A stretch of 64,000 nucleotides of DNA from Hemibagrus wyckioides (GCF_019097595.1 NC_080729.1:3294917-3358916); one strand, 5' to 3'; counted from the first letter of the stretch, positions 1-11,271 are shown. Notes: generated from the letters alone by a model not told the origin. Made by a program: numbers and translations.

Positions 1-1806
1 AATACACATACACACAACACACATACATACAATACACATACACACAACACACATAAACATAATACACACACACAATACGCATACACACAATACACACACA
101 TGATACACATACACACAATACACATACACACAACACACATACATACAATACACATACACACAACACACATAAACATAATACACACACACAATACGCATAC
201 ACACAATACACACACATGATACACATACACACAATACACATACACACAACACACATACATACAATACACATACACACAACACACATAAACATAATACACA
301 CACACAATACGCATACACACAATACACATACACACAATATACACACATGATACACATACACACAATACACATACACACAACACACATACACACAATACAC
401 ATACATGATACAAATACATACAATACACATACACATGATACACATACACACAATACACATACACACAATACACACACATGATACAAATACATACAATACA
501 CACAATACACATACACACAATACACATACACACAATACACACACATGATACAAATACATACAATACACGAACACACAATACACATACACACAATACACAC
601 ACATGATACAAATACATACAATACACATACACATGATACACATATACACAGTACATATGCACACAATACACATACACACAATACACATACACACAATACA
701 CATACACACAATACACCTACACACAATACATATACACACAATACACATACACATGATACACATACATACAATACACGAACACACAATAAACATATATGCA
801 ATACACATACACATACACATGATACACATACACACACACATCATACGTATGGTACACATACACACAATACACACACACAATACACATACACACTATACAC
901 ATATACACAATATACACACACACAATACACACACATTACACAATACACATACACACACAATACACATACACACAACACACATACACACAATACACATGAT
1001 ACACATACACACAATACACATACACACTATACACATATACACAATACACATACATGCAATACACACACAATACACATGCATACAATACACAAACACACAA
1101 TAAACATAAATACAATACACATAAACAAAATACACACACAATACACACACATGATACACATACACACAATACACACACATGATACAAATACATACAATAC
1201 ACATACACATGATACACATATACACAGTACATATGCACACAATACACATACACACAATACACATACACACAATACACATACACACAATAAACATACACAC
1301 AATAAACACATATGCAATACACATACACATACACACAATAAACATACACACAATAAACACATATGCAATACACATACACATACACACAATAAACATACAC
1401 ACAATAAACATATATGCAATACACATACACATACACACAATACACATACATACAATACGCATACACACAATACACATACACAATACACAAACATGATACA
1501 CATACACATGATACACATACACACATGATACAAATACATACAATACACATACACATGATACACAGTACATATGCACACAATACACATACACACAATACAC
1601 ATACACACAATACACATACACATGATACACATACACACATGATACAAATACATACAATACACATGCACATGATACACAGTACATATGCACACAATACACA
1701 TACACACAATACACATACACACAATACACATACACATGATACACATACATACAATACACGAACACACAATAAACATATATGCAATACACATACACACAAT
1801 ACACAT
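1..1806. repeat. ACACATAC-type minisatellite array
   Basis: Degenerate tandem units of roughly 14-16 bp built on ATACACATACACACA and its variants ATGATACAC, ATACAAATACAT and AACATATATGCA. Longer super-repeats recur, for example the stretches at 603-800 and 1179-1330. It begins before the window. Long open frames rich in His/Thr on one strand and Cys/Val/Tyr on the other exist only because the array has few stop triplets; they are not genes. Confidence 0.97.
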
Positions 1807-2145
1807 GATTATCTGGATCATCTGGATCTCTGTGTGGAACTGTATTGGGAGATGAACTGCAGCTTGTGGTGTTTGCTGTACAGATGAAATACAGTTTTTA
1901 TTAATGTTAATAAAACTATTAATTTTTATTAATATTTGTAGCTGTACTGAGTTCACTTTATTGTTGGACTGGAAGCTTGTGCTTAATGACCTCTGACCTC
2001 AGGTTTGAAAAAAAAAAAAAACAGGTTTAGAATGCAGTGACTCAGTGACCCATAGAAACAGAATTCTAGGTTCTATGACAGCTATGTTACAGTTCAGTTA
2101 CCTAGGAAACGCGTTCACTTACTCAGACCATCGATAGATAGCGAA
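1807..2145. other. Unique AT-rich DNA before the PABP-like gene
   Basis: No gene or recognisable element seen between the minisatellite and the repetitive leader of the PABP-like gene. A promoter for that gene is expected here or just downstream, but no clear TATA or CpG-rich core stands out. Confidence 0.5.
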
Positions 2146-2345
2146 AGAGCAACACCTTTTACAGCGTTTTGTAGCGAAATTTGTTGATATTAGCAGTGTT
2201 TAGCAGCGTTTAACAGTTTTATCAGCATTTTCCCAGTGTTTCACAGCATTTTAACAGCATTTTGCAGTGTTTTAGCAGCATTTTAGCAGCATTTCACAGT
2301 GTTTTAACAGCATTTTAACAGAGTTTTAGCAGCATTTTAACAGCT
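2146..2345 (+). repeat. TTTTAGCAGCA-type short repeats upstream of the start codon
   Basis: About fifteen degenerate 10-16 bp units of the form AGCATTTTA/ACAGTGTTTT run up to about 18 bases before the ATG at 2363. They probably form part of the 5' untranslated leader of the PABP-like mRNA, giving a run of GCAUUUU-like motifs. The transcription start was not located, so leader status is inferred. Confidence 0.7.
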
Positions 2346-2362
2346 TTTTGTGTGAAACCAAA

Positions 2363-5300
2363 ATGGCTGCACTGTATGTTAGAGATCTTGACCCAGCAGT
2401 GACAGAGGAGATGCTTGCGTGGAGATTCAGTCCTGCAGGACAAATTCACTCCATCCGTCTCTGCAGGGACAGATATACCGGCTCCTCACTCGGCTGTGCC
2501 TACGTTAACTTCTGGCATCGAGGCGACGGTAAGGCAGACCAGACACCAGACACACTGTTTTCTACACTACTTCTTCACTCTTTACACACTTTATTATCAG
2601 TTTATACCTCACTTAAGGCAACATGTGTAATTGATCTAGTATTTTACTGCTTTATTTCTTGGATGTGGTCAAGTTCTGTGCCTCTAAAAAGTACAAAGAT
2701 ATTTTTTTTATACAAGAGTTGTTTAGTGTTTTAGAAGAAATACTTCACTTAAAGCTTCAGTACATTTTTTCGTAGTGTTTTTCACTAATCTGTTGTAACG
2801 TCCGGGACCCCCGCCCTATGCGGGGCTCGAACCCAGACTCCCGTGGTGTGCGCGCACGCGCCAGCACGCGGTGGAATGAGACCCATTCGCAGGATTCAGT
2901 GAAGCACTGCTTTTATTACGTTTAAGACACGAAATAGGGAAACAAACATAACACAAGACATGGCATGGATAACCAAAACGAGAACAAAACCTAGATCTTA
3001 ACTAGGCATGGAACTTAAACAAAACCCAGACACAAACCACGGTACAGGTAACAATCATAGACAAGGACACAAACACAAGGATCCCTATTTATAGGGGTAG
3101 ACATTAGGGCTCATGGGATACAGGTGACACAATCAGGATTAGAACAATGGGAAGGGCGTAACACAAAAGACACACAAAGAAGCAGGCTTCCAAGGTTCAC
3201 CTGCCAGCGCCCTCAACTGTCCAGCTGTTCCTGACATCTGTACAAAGGGTGCCAATAATTCTGGGTAATTCTGAATATGTATACTGTAGTTTTTTATTGA
3301 AATGAATGATCTTTCACTTATTTTTCTTCTCTCAGCTGAGCGAGCCATCGATATGTTTCATTTCGAGCTCCTTCTGGAGAGGCCCATGCAGGTGATGTGG
3401 TCTCAGTGGGAAACGACCTGGAGAAACCAGGAAGTAGGAAAAATCATCCTGAAGAACCTGGACAAGTCCATCGACAACCTGGCCCTTTACGACACCTTCT
3501 CATACTGCGGGAGGATCCTGTCGTGCAAGGTTCGGATCTGAATAGCTGAATATCTGTGGAGCACGATTAGCATGTGTCTTAGCTGAGTCTGATTGTAAAC
3601 TGTGTGATGACATGCTGCCGTGTTTTTCCTGAAGGTTGTGAACAACGAGTCTGGGTCCAATGGCTGTGGCTACATTCAGTTTGAGACTGCAGAGGCAGCG
3701 GAATTGGTCATTGAGCGTTTCAACGGCAAACTGTTGAATGGCACCCAAGTGTAAGTGTAAATGTCAGGATTTTTTTAACACTGTGCTTTAACTAACTGTA
3801 TCTGATGTTTATTAAACTCTTTATATTGTTGTGTTTGGTCTTGCAAGCGTGTTTCAGTCAGCATCAGGTTGTAATTTTTTCTTGCGAAGACGAAATGTCT
3901 AACAGCAGGGTTTAGATAAAGAGTCTAAGAGCAGTGTCTCTGTTGTGTTACAGGACCATTGAACACTTCAAGACTCCTGAGCAGCGTGAGGCTGAGAAGA
4001 AGGAGAAGAAGGAGAAGAAGGAGAAGAAGGAGAAGAAGGAGAAGGAGAGAGACCAGGCTAATGTAGAGAGACAGACTCAGCTCAGGAAGAAGACTGAGCA
4101 GGTAAACACACGTAACACACACACACACGCACACACACACAGACACACACACACACACGAGATACTAACTCTTCTTTCTCTGCTCCAGAATCTGAATCTC
4201 TACGTAAAGAACCTAGATTGCAGCGTGGATGATGAGCGTCTGTACACGGCCTTCTCTCCGTTCGGCACCATCAAGAGTGCAAAGGTCATTTACAGCTAAT
4301 AATCCCTCCATTTTATCCCTTTCCCAATAATCTCTATCCACTTCCCCTGACTCTAGAGTGTAAAAAACTTCATCTGTGCTCATTATTTTATTCATGGTGC
4401 TGCCTCCTACAGGTCATGATGAAAAACGGCCGCTCCACGGGGTTTGGCTTCGTGTGCTTCGAGTCATCCGAGGAAGCCATGATCGCCATTCAGGAGATGA
4501 ATGGCAGGTTGTTGTGCGGGAAACCTTTGTACGTCGGCGTGGCTCAAAGGAAAGAGGAACGCCAGGCTTACCTCACCCGCCTGCACAACATCCCTGCACT
4601 GGTTCATCAGCAGACCAGAAGCACCGAAAATCCATCAAGCAGTCAGGTGCCATGTGCCAGTGACGACTGCACTAAAGTGTCTACACCAACATCTGTAGAC
4701 ACTGCTCCAGTACCATCTGTGGAGCAACATCCAGCTGTGGACAGTGTCCCAGCTGTTGAAACCATTCAGTCTGTGGACAGTGTCTCAGCTGTTGAAACCG
4801 TTCAGTCTATGGACATTGTCCCAGCTGTTGAGGAGCTTCCATCAGAGGACAGTGTCCCAGTTGTTGAGACAGCTCAACCAGTGGACACTGTCCCAGTCCT
4901 CGAGAACTCGCCATCAGAGGAGAGTGTTCCAGTCCTCGAGACACCACCAGCTGTAGTTACAACTCCAGCAGAAGTTCCAGCTGCACAAGACGTCCCAGAG
5001 ACAACTCCAGCACCTTCTACGTCTGAGGCATCAGTGGACAAAGTCCAGCCGGACACAAAAGTAAGAATAAAGCACACACACACACACACACACATACACA
5101 CACACACACAAGAGATACTAACTCTTCTTTCTCTGCTCCAGGGTCTGAATCTCTACGTAAAGAACCTAGATTGCAGCGTGGATGATGAGCGTCTGTACGC
5201 GGCCTTCTCTCCGTTCGGCACCATCAAGAGTGCAAAGGTCACTTACAGCTAATAATCCCTCCATTTTATCCCTTTCCCAATAATCTCTATCCACTTCTCC

Positions 5301-6878
5301 TGACTCTAGAGTGTAAAAAACTTCATCTGTGCTCATTATTTTATTCATGGTGCTGCCTCCTACAGGTCATGATGAAAAACGGCCGCTCCAGGAGGTTTGG
5401 CTTCGTGTGCTTCGAGTCATCCGAGGAAGCCATGATCGCCATTCAGGAGATGAATGGCAGGTTGTTGTGCGGGAAACCTTTGTACGTCGGCGTGGCTCAA
5501 AGGAAAGAGGAACGCCAGGCTTACCTCGCCCGCCTGCACAACATCCCTGCACTGGTTCATCAGCAGACCAGAAGCACCGAAAGTCCATCTGTGGAGCAAC
5601 ATCCAGCTGTGGACAGAGTCCCAGCTGTTGAAACTGTTCAGTCTATGGACAGTGTCCCAGCTGTTGAGGAGCTTCCATCAGAGGACAGTGTCCCAGTTGT
5701 TGAGACAGCTCAACCAGTGGACACTGTCCCAGTCCTCGAGAACTCGCCATCAGAGGAGGGTGTTCCAGTCCTCGAGACACCACCAGCTGTAGTTACAACT
5801 CCAGCAGAAGTTCCAGCTGCACAAGACGTCCCAGAGACAACTCCAGCAGAATTTCCAGCTGCACAAGACGTCCCAGAGACAACTCCAGCAGAATTTCCAG
5901 CTGCACAAGACGTCCCAGAGACAACTCCAGCAGAAGTTCCAGCTGCACAAGACGTCCCAGAGACAACTCCAGCAGAAGTTCCAGCTGCACAAGACGTCCC
6001 AGAGACAACTCCAGCAGAAGTTCCAGCTGCACAAGACGTCCCAGAGACAACTCCAGCAGAAGTTCCAGCTGCACAAGACGTCCCAGAGACAACTCCAGCA
6101 GAAGTTCCAGCTGCACAAGACGTCCCAGAGACAACCCCAGCAGAAGTTCCAGCTGCACAAGATGTCCCAGAGACAACTCCAGCAGATGTTCCAGCTGCAC
6201 AAGACGTCCCAGAGACAACTCCAGCAGAAGTTCCAGCTGCACAAGACGTCCCAGAGACAACTCCAGCAGAAGTTCCAGCTGCACAAGACGTCCCAGAGAC
6301 AACCCCAGCAGAAGTTCCAGCTGCACAAGATGTCCCAGAGACAACTCCAGCAGATGTTCCAGCTGCACAAGACGTCCCAGAGACAACTCCGGCACCTTCT
6401 ACATCTGAGGCATCAGTGGACAAATTCCAGCCGGACACAAAAGTAAGAATAAAGCACACACACACACACACGCACACACCAATATCACAATATATTGTAT
6501 GGTAGACTTTGGTACTAATTGTGTGACAATAATAATAATAATTATTTAATAATTATTAAAACACTCTTGCATTCCCTCACTCCTCCTGTGTGTGTGTGTT
6601 GGTAGGTGAATGAAATGGACGCTCTCCTGAAGGCGAGAGAAGCTGGTTACAAGCCGGTGAGGATCTTTAATCAAAACTCCTACTGATTCCTATTTAAAAG
6701 GATCTTCTCATCACAGTATACATGTTTAAAAAAAAAACCAAGGTAATTTTCTTCTGCATTTCTCTTTCAGGAAGTTCTAAAGAGAACCTCTAACACCAAG
6801 AACAACAAGAAGAAGAAGAAGAGGAAGAACAAGAATAGAAATGTTACATTGATAAATTACATTAGTTTCATTAATTAA
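2363..6878 (+). CDS. Divergent cytoplasmic poly(A)-binding protein paralog (RRM1-RRM2-RRM4-RRM4)
   Basis: Ten coding exons: 2363-2528, 3336-3529, 3635-3750, 3954-4101, 4189-4284, 4413-5060, 5142-5237, 5366-6442, 6606-6656 and 6771-6878. They total 2700 nt (899 residues) and all phases agree. The start has a strong Kozak context (A at -3, G at +4). RRM1 (residues ~3-78) and RRM2 (~90-165) follow the PABPC pattern, including NLDKSID. A Lys/Glu-rich linker then joins the post-RRM2 region directly to the VERQTQL segment that normally follows RRM3, so the RRM3 core is missing. Two RRM4-like domains ([23 protein letters not shown]) follow, each with a Pro/Val/Glu-rich tail; the second tail carries fourteen 14-residue repeats. 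The C-terminus is Lys-rich and lacks the MLLE/PABC domain. RNP1 of both RRM1 (LGCAYVNF) and RRM2 (NGCGYIQF) has Cys where PABPs have Tyr. Family-level function is mRNA/poly(A) binding in the cytoplasm; retained activity is uncertain. Which PABPC lineage it belongs to is unresolved. The donors after 3529, 4284 and 5237 (GTTCGG, GTCATT, GTCACT) are weak. Confidence 0.88.
2794..3236 (-). mobile_element. Solo LTR in intron 1 of the PABP-like gene
   Basis: A 443-bp sequence bounded by TGT...ACA and flanked by a perfect 5-bp target duplication, TCTGT (2789-2793 and 3237-3241). On the minus strand it reads TGTCAGGAACAGC..., contains a TATA-like CTATAAATAG, and has AATAAAAGC further on, as expected for an LTR promoter and polyadenylation signal. 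No internal retroelement sequence lies alongside, so it is a solo LTR left by LTR-LTR recombination. The family was not identified. Confidence 0.9.
3970..4090 (+). other. Lys/Glu-codon repeat replacing RRM3
   Basis: Within the exon 3954-4101, repeated GAGAAGAAG triplets encode a charged KKEKKEKK linker. The sequence before it (KTPEQREAE) matches the post-RRM2 segment of PABPC proteins. The sequence after it ([13 protein letters not shown]) matches the post-RRM3 segment. The whole RRM3 core of about 80 residues lies between those two points in ordinary PABPs and is absent here. Confidence 0.75.
4157..5085 (+). repeat. First copy of a tandemly duplicated two-exon RRM4 unit
   Basis: Contains exons 4189-4284 and 4413-5060 with the intron between. 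The counterpart at 5108-6466 is nearly identical in exons, intron and acceptor tracts. This copy has one 42-bp tail unit and an extra Ser/Pro segment around 4635-4720 that the second copy lacks. Both copies are bounded by CA-repeat tracts (4115-4160, 5073-5111, 6456-6478). Confidence 0.9.
5108..6466 (+). repeat. Second copy of the RRM4 unit
   Basis: Contains exons 5142-5237 and 5366-6442. It differs from the first copy by a few substitutions (for example RSTGFGF becomes RSRRFGF before RNP1), loss of about 90 bp of tail, and expansion of the 42-bp coding repeat. Intron identity suggests a recent duplication. Confidence 0.9.
5798..6385 (+). repeat. In-frame 42-bp coding minisatellite, 14 units
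   Basis: Fourteen head-to-tail 42-bp units encode [14 protein letters not shown] with minor changes (EF in units 2-3, DV in units 10 and 14). Units 9-10 and 13-14 share the same silent changes (ACCCCA, GATGTC), so blocks of units were copied together. The unit length is a multiple of three, so copy-number change keeps the frame. Long open frames on the opposite strand here are shadows. Confidence 0.97.
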
Positions 6879-6896
6879 TTCATTAAAATGTGGAAA

Positions 6897-6902
6897 AATA
6901 AA
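6897..6902 (+). terminator. Polyadenylation signal of the PABP-like gene
   Basis: AATAAA lies 19 bases after the stop codon, followed by a T-rich stretch. Reverse-strand AATAAATAAA lies only about 10 bases beyond (about 6911-6923) and could serve the convergent gene ending at 7120. Confidence 0.7.
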
Positions 6903-7119
6903 TTGTGTTCATTTATTTATTTCCAACTCAAATCTAATCATCTCATAAATCTTATAAGTGAATAAGTTTGGTTATAAAAATAAAAGAAAAAATAATGTAA
7001 TAAAAGTATGAACTGAAAAGAATAGTAATAAGAGGAATAAATGGTGGTTTAAATGCATGAAAGAAGGAAATATAAAAGTCAGTGAGGAAAATTTTCCTGA
7101 ACACAACAACAACAATAAA

Positions 7120-7403
7120 TTAACAGTACAGAGTGAAAACCTGTCTGTGTGAAGAAGATGAAGATGAAGATGAGTAAACGGCTGAGTTGGATACAGAAGG
7201 AAGGTTCAGCTGATGCAGGGACTTTAGCATTAACTGCTCCACTTCATCCAGACACAATCTCACTGGCATTGTTCCACTCATCTGCTGCTCAGGATCGCTG
7301 AGGCTTCGGGGAAAACTCTGAGAATAATGTCTTGACAAATCTGAGAATAATTTCTCCAACAGAAAGGAGCTCAGATCTTTAATTCCTTTCTTGAACTCGT
7401 TAC
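7120..7403 (-). CDS. Terminal exon of an unrecognised gene
   Basis: On the minus strand a good acceptor (TCCAG at 7407-7404) opens a frame of 94 complete codons to a TAA at 7120. The frame enters with two bases of a split codon. The product has an amphipathic N-terminal half (FKKGIKDLSSFLLEKLF, residues ~3-19), a LCLDEVEQLMLKSLHQLNLP segment and a Ser-rich tail ending FTLYC. I do not recognise the family. Upstream exons should lie to the right (above 7.4 kb), but none could be assigned confidently in the repeat-rich DNA there. It could also be a remnant. The gene is convergent with the PABP paralog. Confidence 0.45.
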
Positions 7404-7466
7404 CTGGACAGATGAAATGAACAGTTTGAAATGAAATAGCTGATTAATTCAATTTCATTGAATCAA

Positions 7467-7647
<181 letters not shown>

Positions 7648-7679
7648 CCGACAGACAGATACATAGACAAACAGCCAAA

Positions 7680-8565
7680 GTTAAAGAAGAATCCAGGAAA
7701 ACATCAGTCTAGACTTCAGAAGTGGTATAAGACAGAAATGGGACTGCAGTGGAATTTACTGACACAGAGCCAGTGTTTACATTTATTTTATCTTGAAATA
7801 ACGCCTACAAGACTTCCTTTCATCATCTTCCATTATCCAGCATATGGACTGAACTCAAACCATTACTGCTGCATTTGGCCAAACCTACAGGTCCTGTTTA
7901 TTAAAATACATCTAGAGCAGAGTGACATCTCAGCCCTTTACACACACACACACAAAAACACAACAAATTCCTTTTTTTCTCTCCAACAAGTCAAAATACA
8001 ATTAACCACTGAGTGCAGCCTTTTCAATTCTAGCCTTTATATAACGCTTAAAAGCAAAAAAACTTCTCACAGTGAGAGTCTGAGTGGATCGGTCCGTCAC
8101 GAAAACAAGCATTAAACAAAGTGTGCACTAACACAAGCACAGAGGAATAATCCAAAACAAATCCTCTCTGGAAAGTGAAATTAATTGTGGATTTCATATG
8201 GTATGTACTGGACCTTTTAAAATGTGGCTTGAAGCCAGTATGTCTGCTGTGTAGAAAATTCAGTGATTGCACCCTAAAATATCGTCCCTGAGCTCAGGAC
8301 AAATCCATCCTGTGAGATCTTTAGTTATATAAACATTTATTACATTATTATTAGTTTTTTATGTGAACTACTTTTATCAACACGTTGATCTATTTTCGAC
8401 TTTGCTTAACACTTTCCTACATTACCCACAATGCCATGCGGGTGATAATGCTCCAGAGCCATCTCTTTATTTCTACCTAAAGTGAGCAATGCAGCGGCAC
8501 TTTAGTCCTCTAGTCTGTCCATCTGTTTTTATCTTCTAGTCTGTACACACTATTTAAACAGATCA
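7680..8565. other. No gene seen
   Basis: AT-rich DNA without a supported exon. Short open frames are at chance level and show no domain motifs. Confidence 0.5.
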
Positions 8566-8958
8566 GCTTCCAAAGTGTCTTGCTAACACCACCGTCAAGC
8601 CTAGATCGCTAATTAGCATCTCTGCTGTAACTGGTATAGCACCATTGCATTCTGGGACCAGTGTTTCTTTTTAACATGAAGTTGAACATCAGTGGAGAAA
8701 TAAAGAGCTCTTTTTATTAGTTAACAGCAAAGCATGAACATTGTCTCTCAGGTCAGTTAATATCAGTGTAACAGCGCTAACGCTAACAACGTCGCCCTGT
8801 GATGTCATTATCCGAAGAGAGCTCCAGCTAAAGGTCAATAAATCATGTCCTGTGATGGCGTGGAAACAGCAGGATTCAAACTTCTCCCTGAATAACGCCC
8901 TCATGTCATAAATCAATTCATAATCTTACGCTTGCTTGGTGTATTTTGGACAAAACAC
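8566..8958. repeat. Repeat copy 1 (paired with 10719-11124)
   Basis: About 390 bp nearly identical, in the same orientation, to 10719-11124. It begins GCTTCCAAAG and ends near CTTGCTTGGTGTATTTT. No coding potential or terminal repeats were recognised. It is a dispersed element of unknown type or a small segmental duplication. Confidence 0.85.
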
Positions 8959-10562
8959 GCCTAATTCTGCAGATATGCTGCCCGGTTATAACGATTAAAA
9001 ATACTGTGCTCTGAAAAACGCAAAGCAAACCAACACGCCAAAGCAAACACTCCCGAATCGTACCTTACTGCCAGCTCTTCCCTTTATATGGGATTTTCCC
9101 ACACTTCCCTCTTTGCAACAGACAGCCCTTTATTTTACGCTTTTGTCCCGTTTCCACTGAATCGGTTTAGTCATCCGTGCACGCTAATTAATCCGGCTAG
9201 CAGAAGCTGGCGTGCGTATTGTGTGGATTGAACCCGAGTAGCTTCACGTTTTGTTTACAAATCAAATACATTTTTTTAGGGTTGCTGAATGAGACAGAAG
9301 AGAAAAAGTGCTAGGATAATGAATCTACAAGTCCGCCAGGCATCGATGAATAAAATAGTGATTGTTCTTGGCGCCTGGTGTTGACCTTTACAATGCTTTA
9401 GAAACTGCATTCCTTTGTAAAAAAAAAAGAAAATCGATATAGTTCATTATATGAAGTCAATTTAAATGATTGGTGGGTTATGAACCGACATTCCGGCGTT
9501 TGTTAAAGTTTGTATGAAGAATCGGGACGTGTTTTGTTTAAAAAATCGGTTTGTGAAGATTTATATAAGTGTGCGTATCACATCAAGGACATGTGGACAT
9601 GCGTATTTTCATTTTACTGGACATTTTTCTTGTATGAAAACCTTCCCAGATGTGTGTGTGTGTGTGTGTTTACCTATTATCAGCTTAACTCAATAAGACT
9701 AAAGCAGAATCCTTGAGGATCCCTGAACCCTTTTGTTGAGAGTCTGAAATACGAGCTTTTTATTTTAAAAGCATGTTGAATTCCTCTTAAGGTTTCTCTC
9801 CAACCCATTTAGCCTCATCTGTGTGTCAGCGCTTATTCGTTTCATTTTAGAACCCCGTCCGAGGTCGGGAGATGAGGCAGAATTATCGTTATTATTATTA
9901 TGATTCGTATGAAAAGTCTTTTTTATTACTAACACGTCTACGTCAGCTCACTAAATCATCAGGAAGAGGTCATGATTTTATAACCACTATACCATGAGCA
10001 CTTCCTCTTCCTATAATTTAAGAGAAAAAATATATATTTACTCAGCTATTTTCAGCTTGAAACATTTCAAAACCTCGGTCGCGTCCGCCTGACTCGAATC
10101 CTGGGTCTGATTTCTTGAAAAACAATGCCTCAATTAGCAGAAAATGAATCAGTGCTTTGTCCAAGAATATCAGAGCAGGCAGTAATTGACGTATGAAGGT
10201 TACAGGCTCCTCTGTCAAATTTATTGTTATGATGACGCTCAGTCTCGTCGTGCAAAAATTCCTCTTCCTCATTTCACCCACGTATAATTGATGTGCCGCT
10301 AACGAGCCGTTAGGAAACATCCTTCTGATTAATGCTGCTAGGTTTTAAAGGAACGAACTGCAAAACCTTCCCAGCTCTGACATCACGTCATAACCATGCA
10401 AGATATTTTCTTTCCTCAGTTTCATAACCAGCAGGCTTAAAATACACTCCAGACTTCTTTTTTTTCTTTTCATCATTTGGATCTAAAGGCTATTTTCCAC
10501 AAGCAGTTTTTTCCCCCTGTAATTTAGCCATTAAATCCATTTTAATTACTATAGAATGTCAT
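8959..10562. other. No gene seen
   Basis: Unique-looking AT-rich DNA with a short GT run near 9650 and ordinary short open frames. No exon with convincing splice sites and family similarity was found. Confidence 0.5.
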
Positions 10563-10712
10563 TTGGGCAGCATGGTGGCTTAGTGGTTAGCACTGTTGCT
10601 TCACAGCAAGAAGGTCCTGGGTTCGAACAGGAAGGGGCCTTTCTGTGTGGATTTTCTCCCCGTGGGTTTACTCCTGGTACTCCGGTTTCCTCCCACAGCC
10701 CAAAAACATGTA
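10563..10712 (+). mobile_element. tRNA-derived SINE fragment
   Basis: The start resembles RNA polymerase III box A (TGGCTTAGTGG, 10576-10586) and box B (GGTTCGAAC, about 10620-10628), followed by the conserved CTCCGGTTTCCTCCCACAG region. This is a widespread teleost SINE type. The same 3' core appears inverted at 13470-13700 and 28430-28620. It stops abruptly where the 10719 repeat begins. Confidence 0.8.
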
Positions 10713-10718
10713 CATGAG

Positions 10719-11124
10719 GCTTCCAAAGTTTCTTGCTAACACCACCGTCAAGCCTAGATCGCTAATTAGCCGAGTTATAGCATCTCTGCTGTAACTGGTA
10801 TAGCACCATTGCATTCTGGGACCAGTGTTTCTTGTTAACATGAAGCTGAACATCATTACAAAAATAAAGAGCTCTTTTTATTAGTTAACAGCAAAGCATG
10901 AACATTGTCTCTCAGTTCAGTTAATATCAGTGTAACAGCGCTAACGCTAACAACGTCGCCCCGTGATGTCATTATCCGAAGAGAGCTCCAGCTAAAGGTC
11001 AATAAATCATGTCCTGTGATGTCATGAAAGCAGCAGGATTCAAACTTCTCCCTGAATAACGCCCTCATGTCATAAATCAATTCATAATCTTAGGCTTGCT
11101 TGGTGTATTTTAGGCAAAACAGAC
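10719..11124. repeat. Repeat copy 2 (paired with 8566-8958)
   Basis: Same sequence as 8566-8958 with few substitutions and a small CGAGTTAT-type insertion. It is bordered on the left by the SINE fragment and on the right by (CTTT)n. Confidence 0.85.
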
Positions 11125-11129
11125 AGGGC

Positions 11130-11271
<142 letters not shown>

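Noticed and set aside
545..1956. Several 100-330 codon open frames rich in His/Thr or Cys/Val/Tyr
   Set aside because: They arise from a minisatellite lacking stop triplets in most frames, on both strands, and have no codon or domain signal.
5710..6477. Minus-strand frames of 200-255 codons ([18 protein letters not shown] repeats)
   Set aside because: Reverse-strand shadows of the coding minisatellite in the PABP-like gene; plus-strand splice sites and RRM similarity settle the strand.
7738..8115. 125-codon plus frame
   Set aside because: No domain, no codon bias and no splice or regulatory context; AT-rich chance frame.
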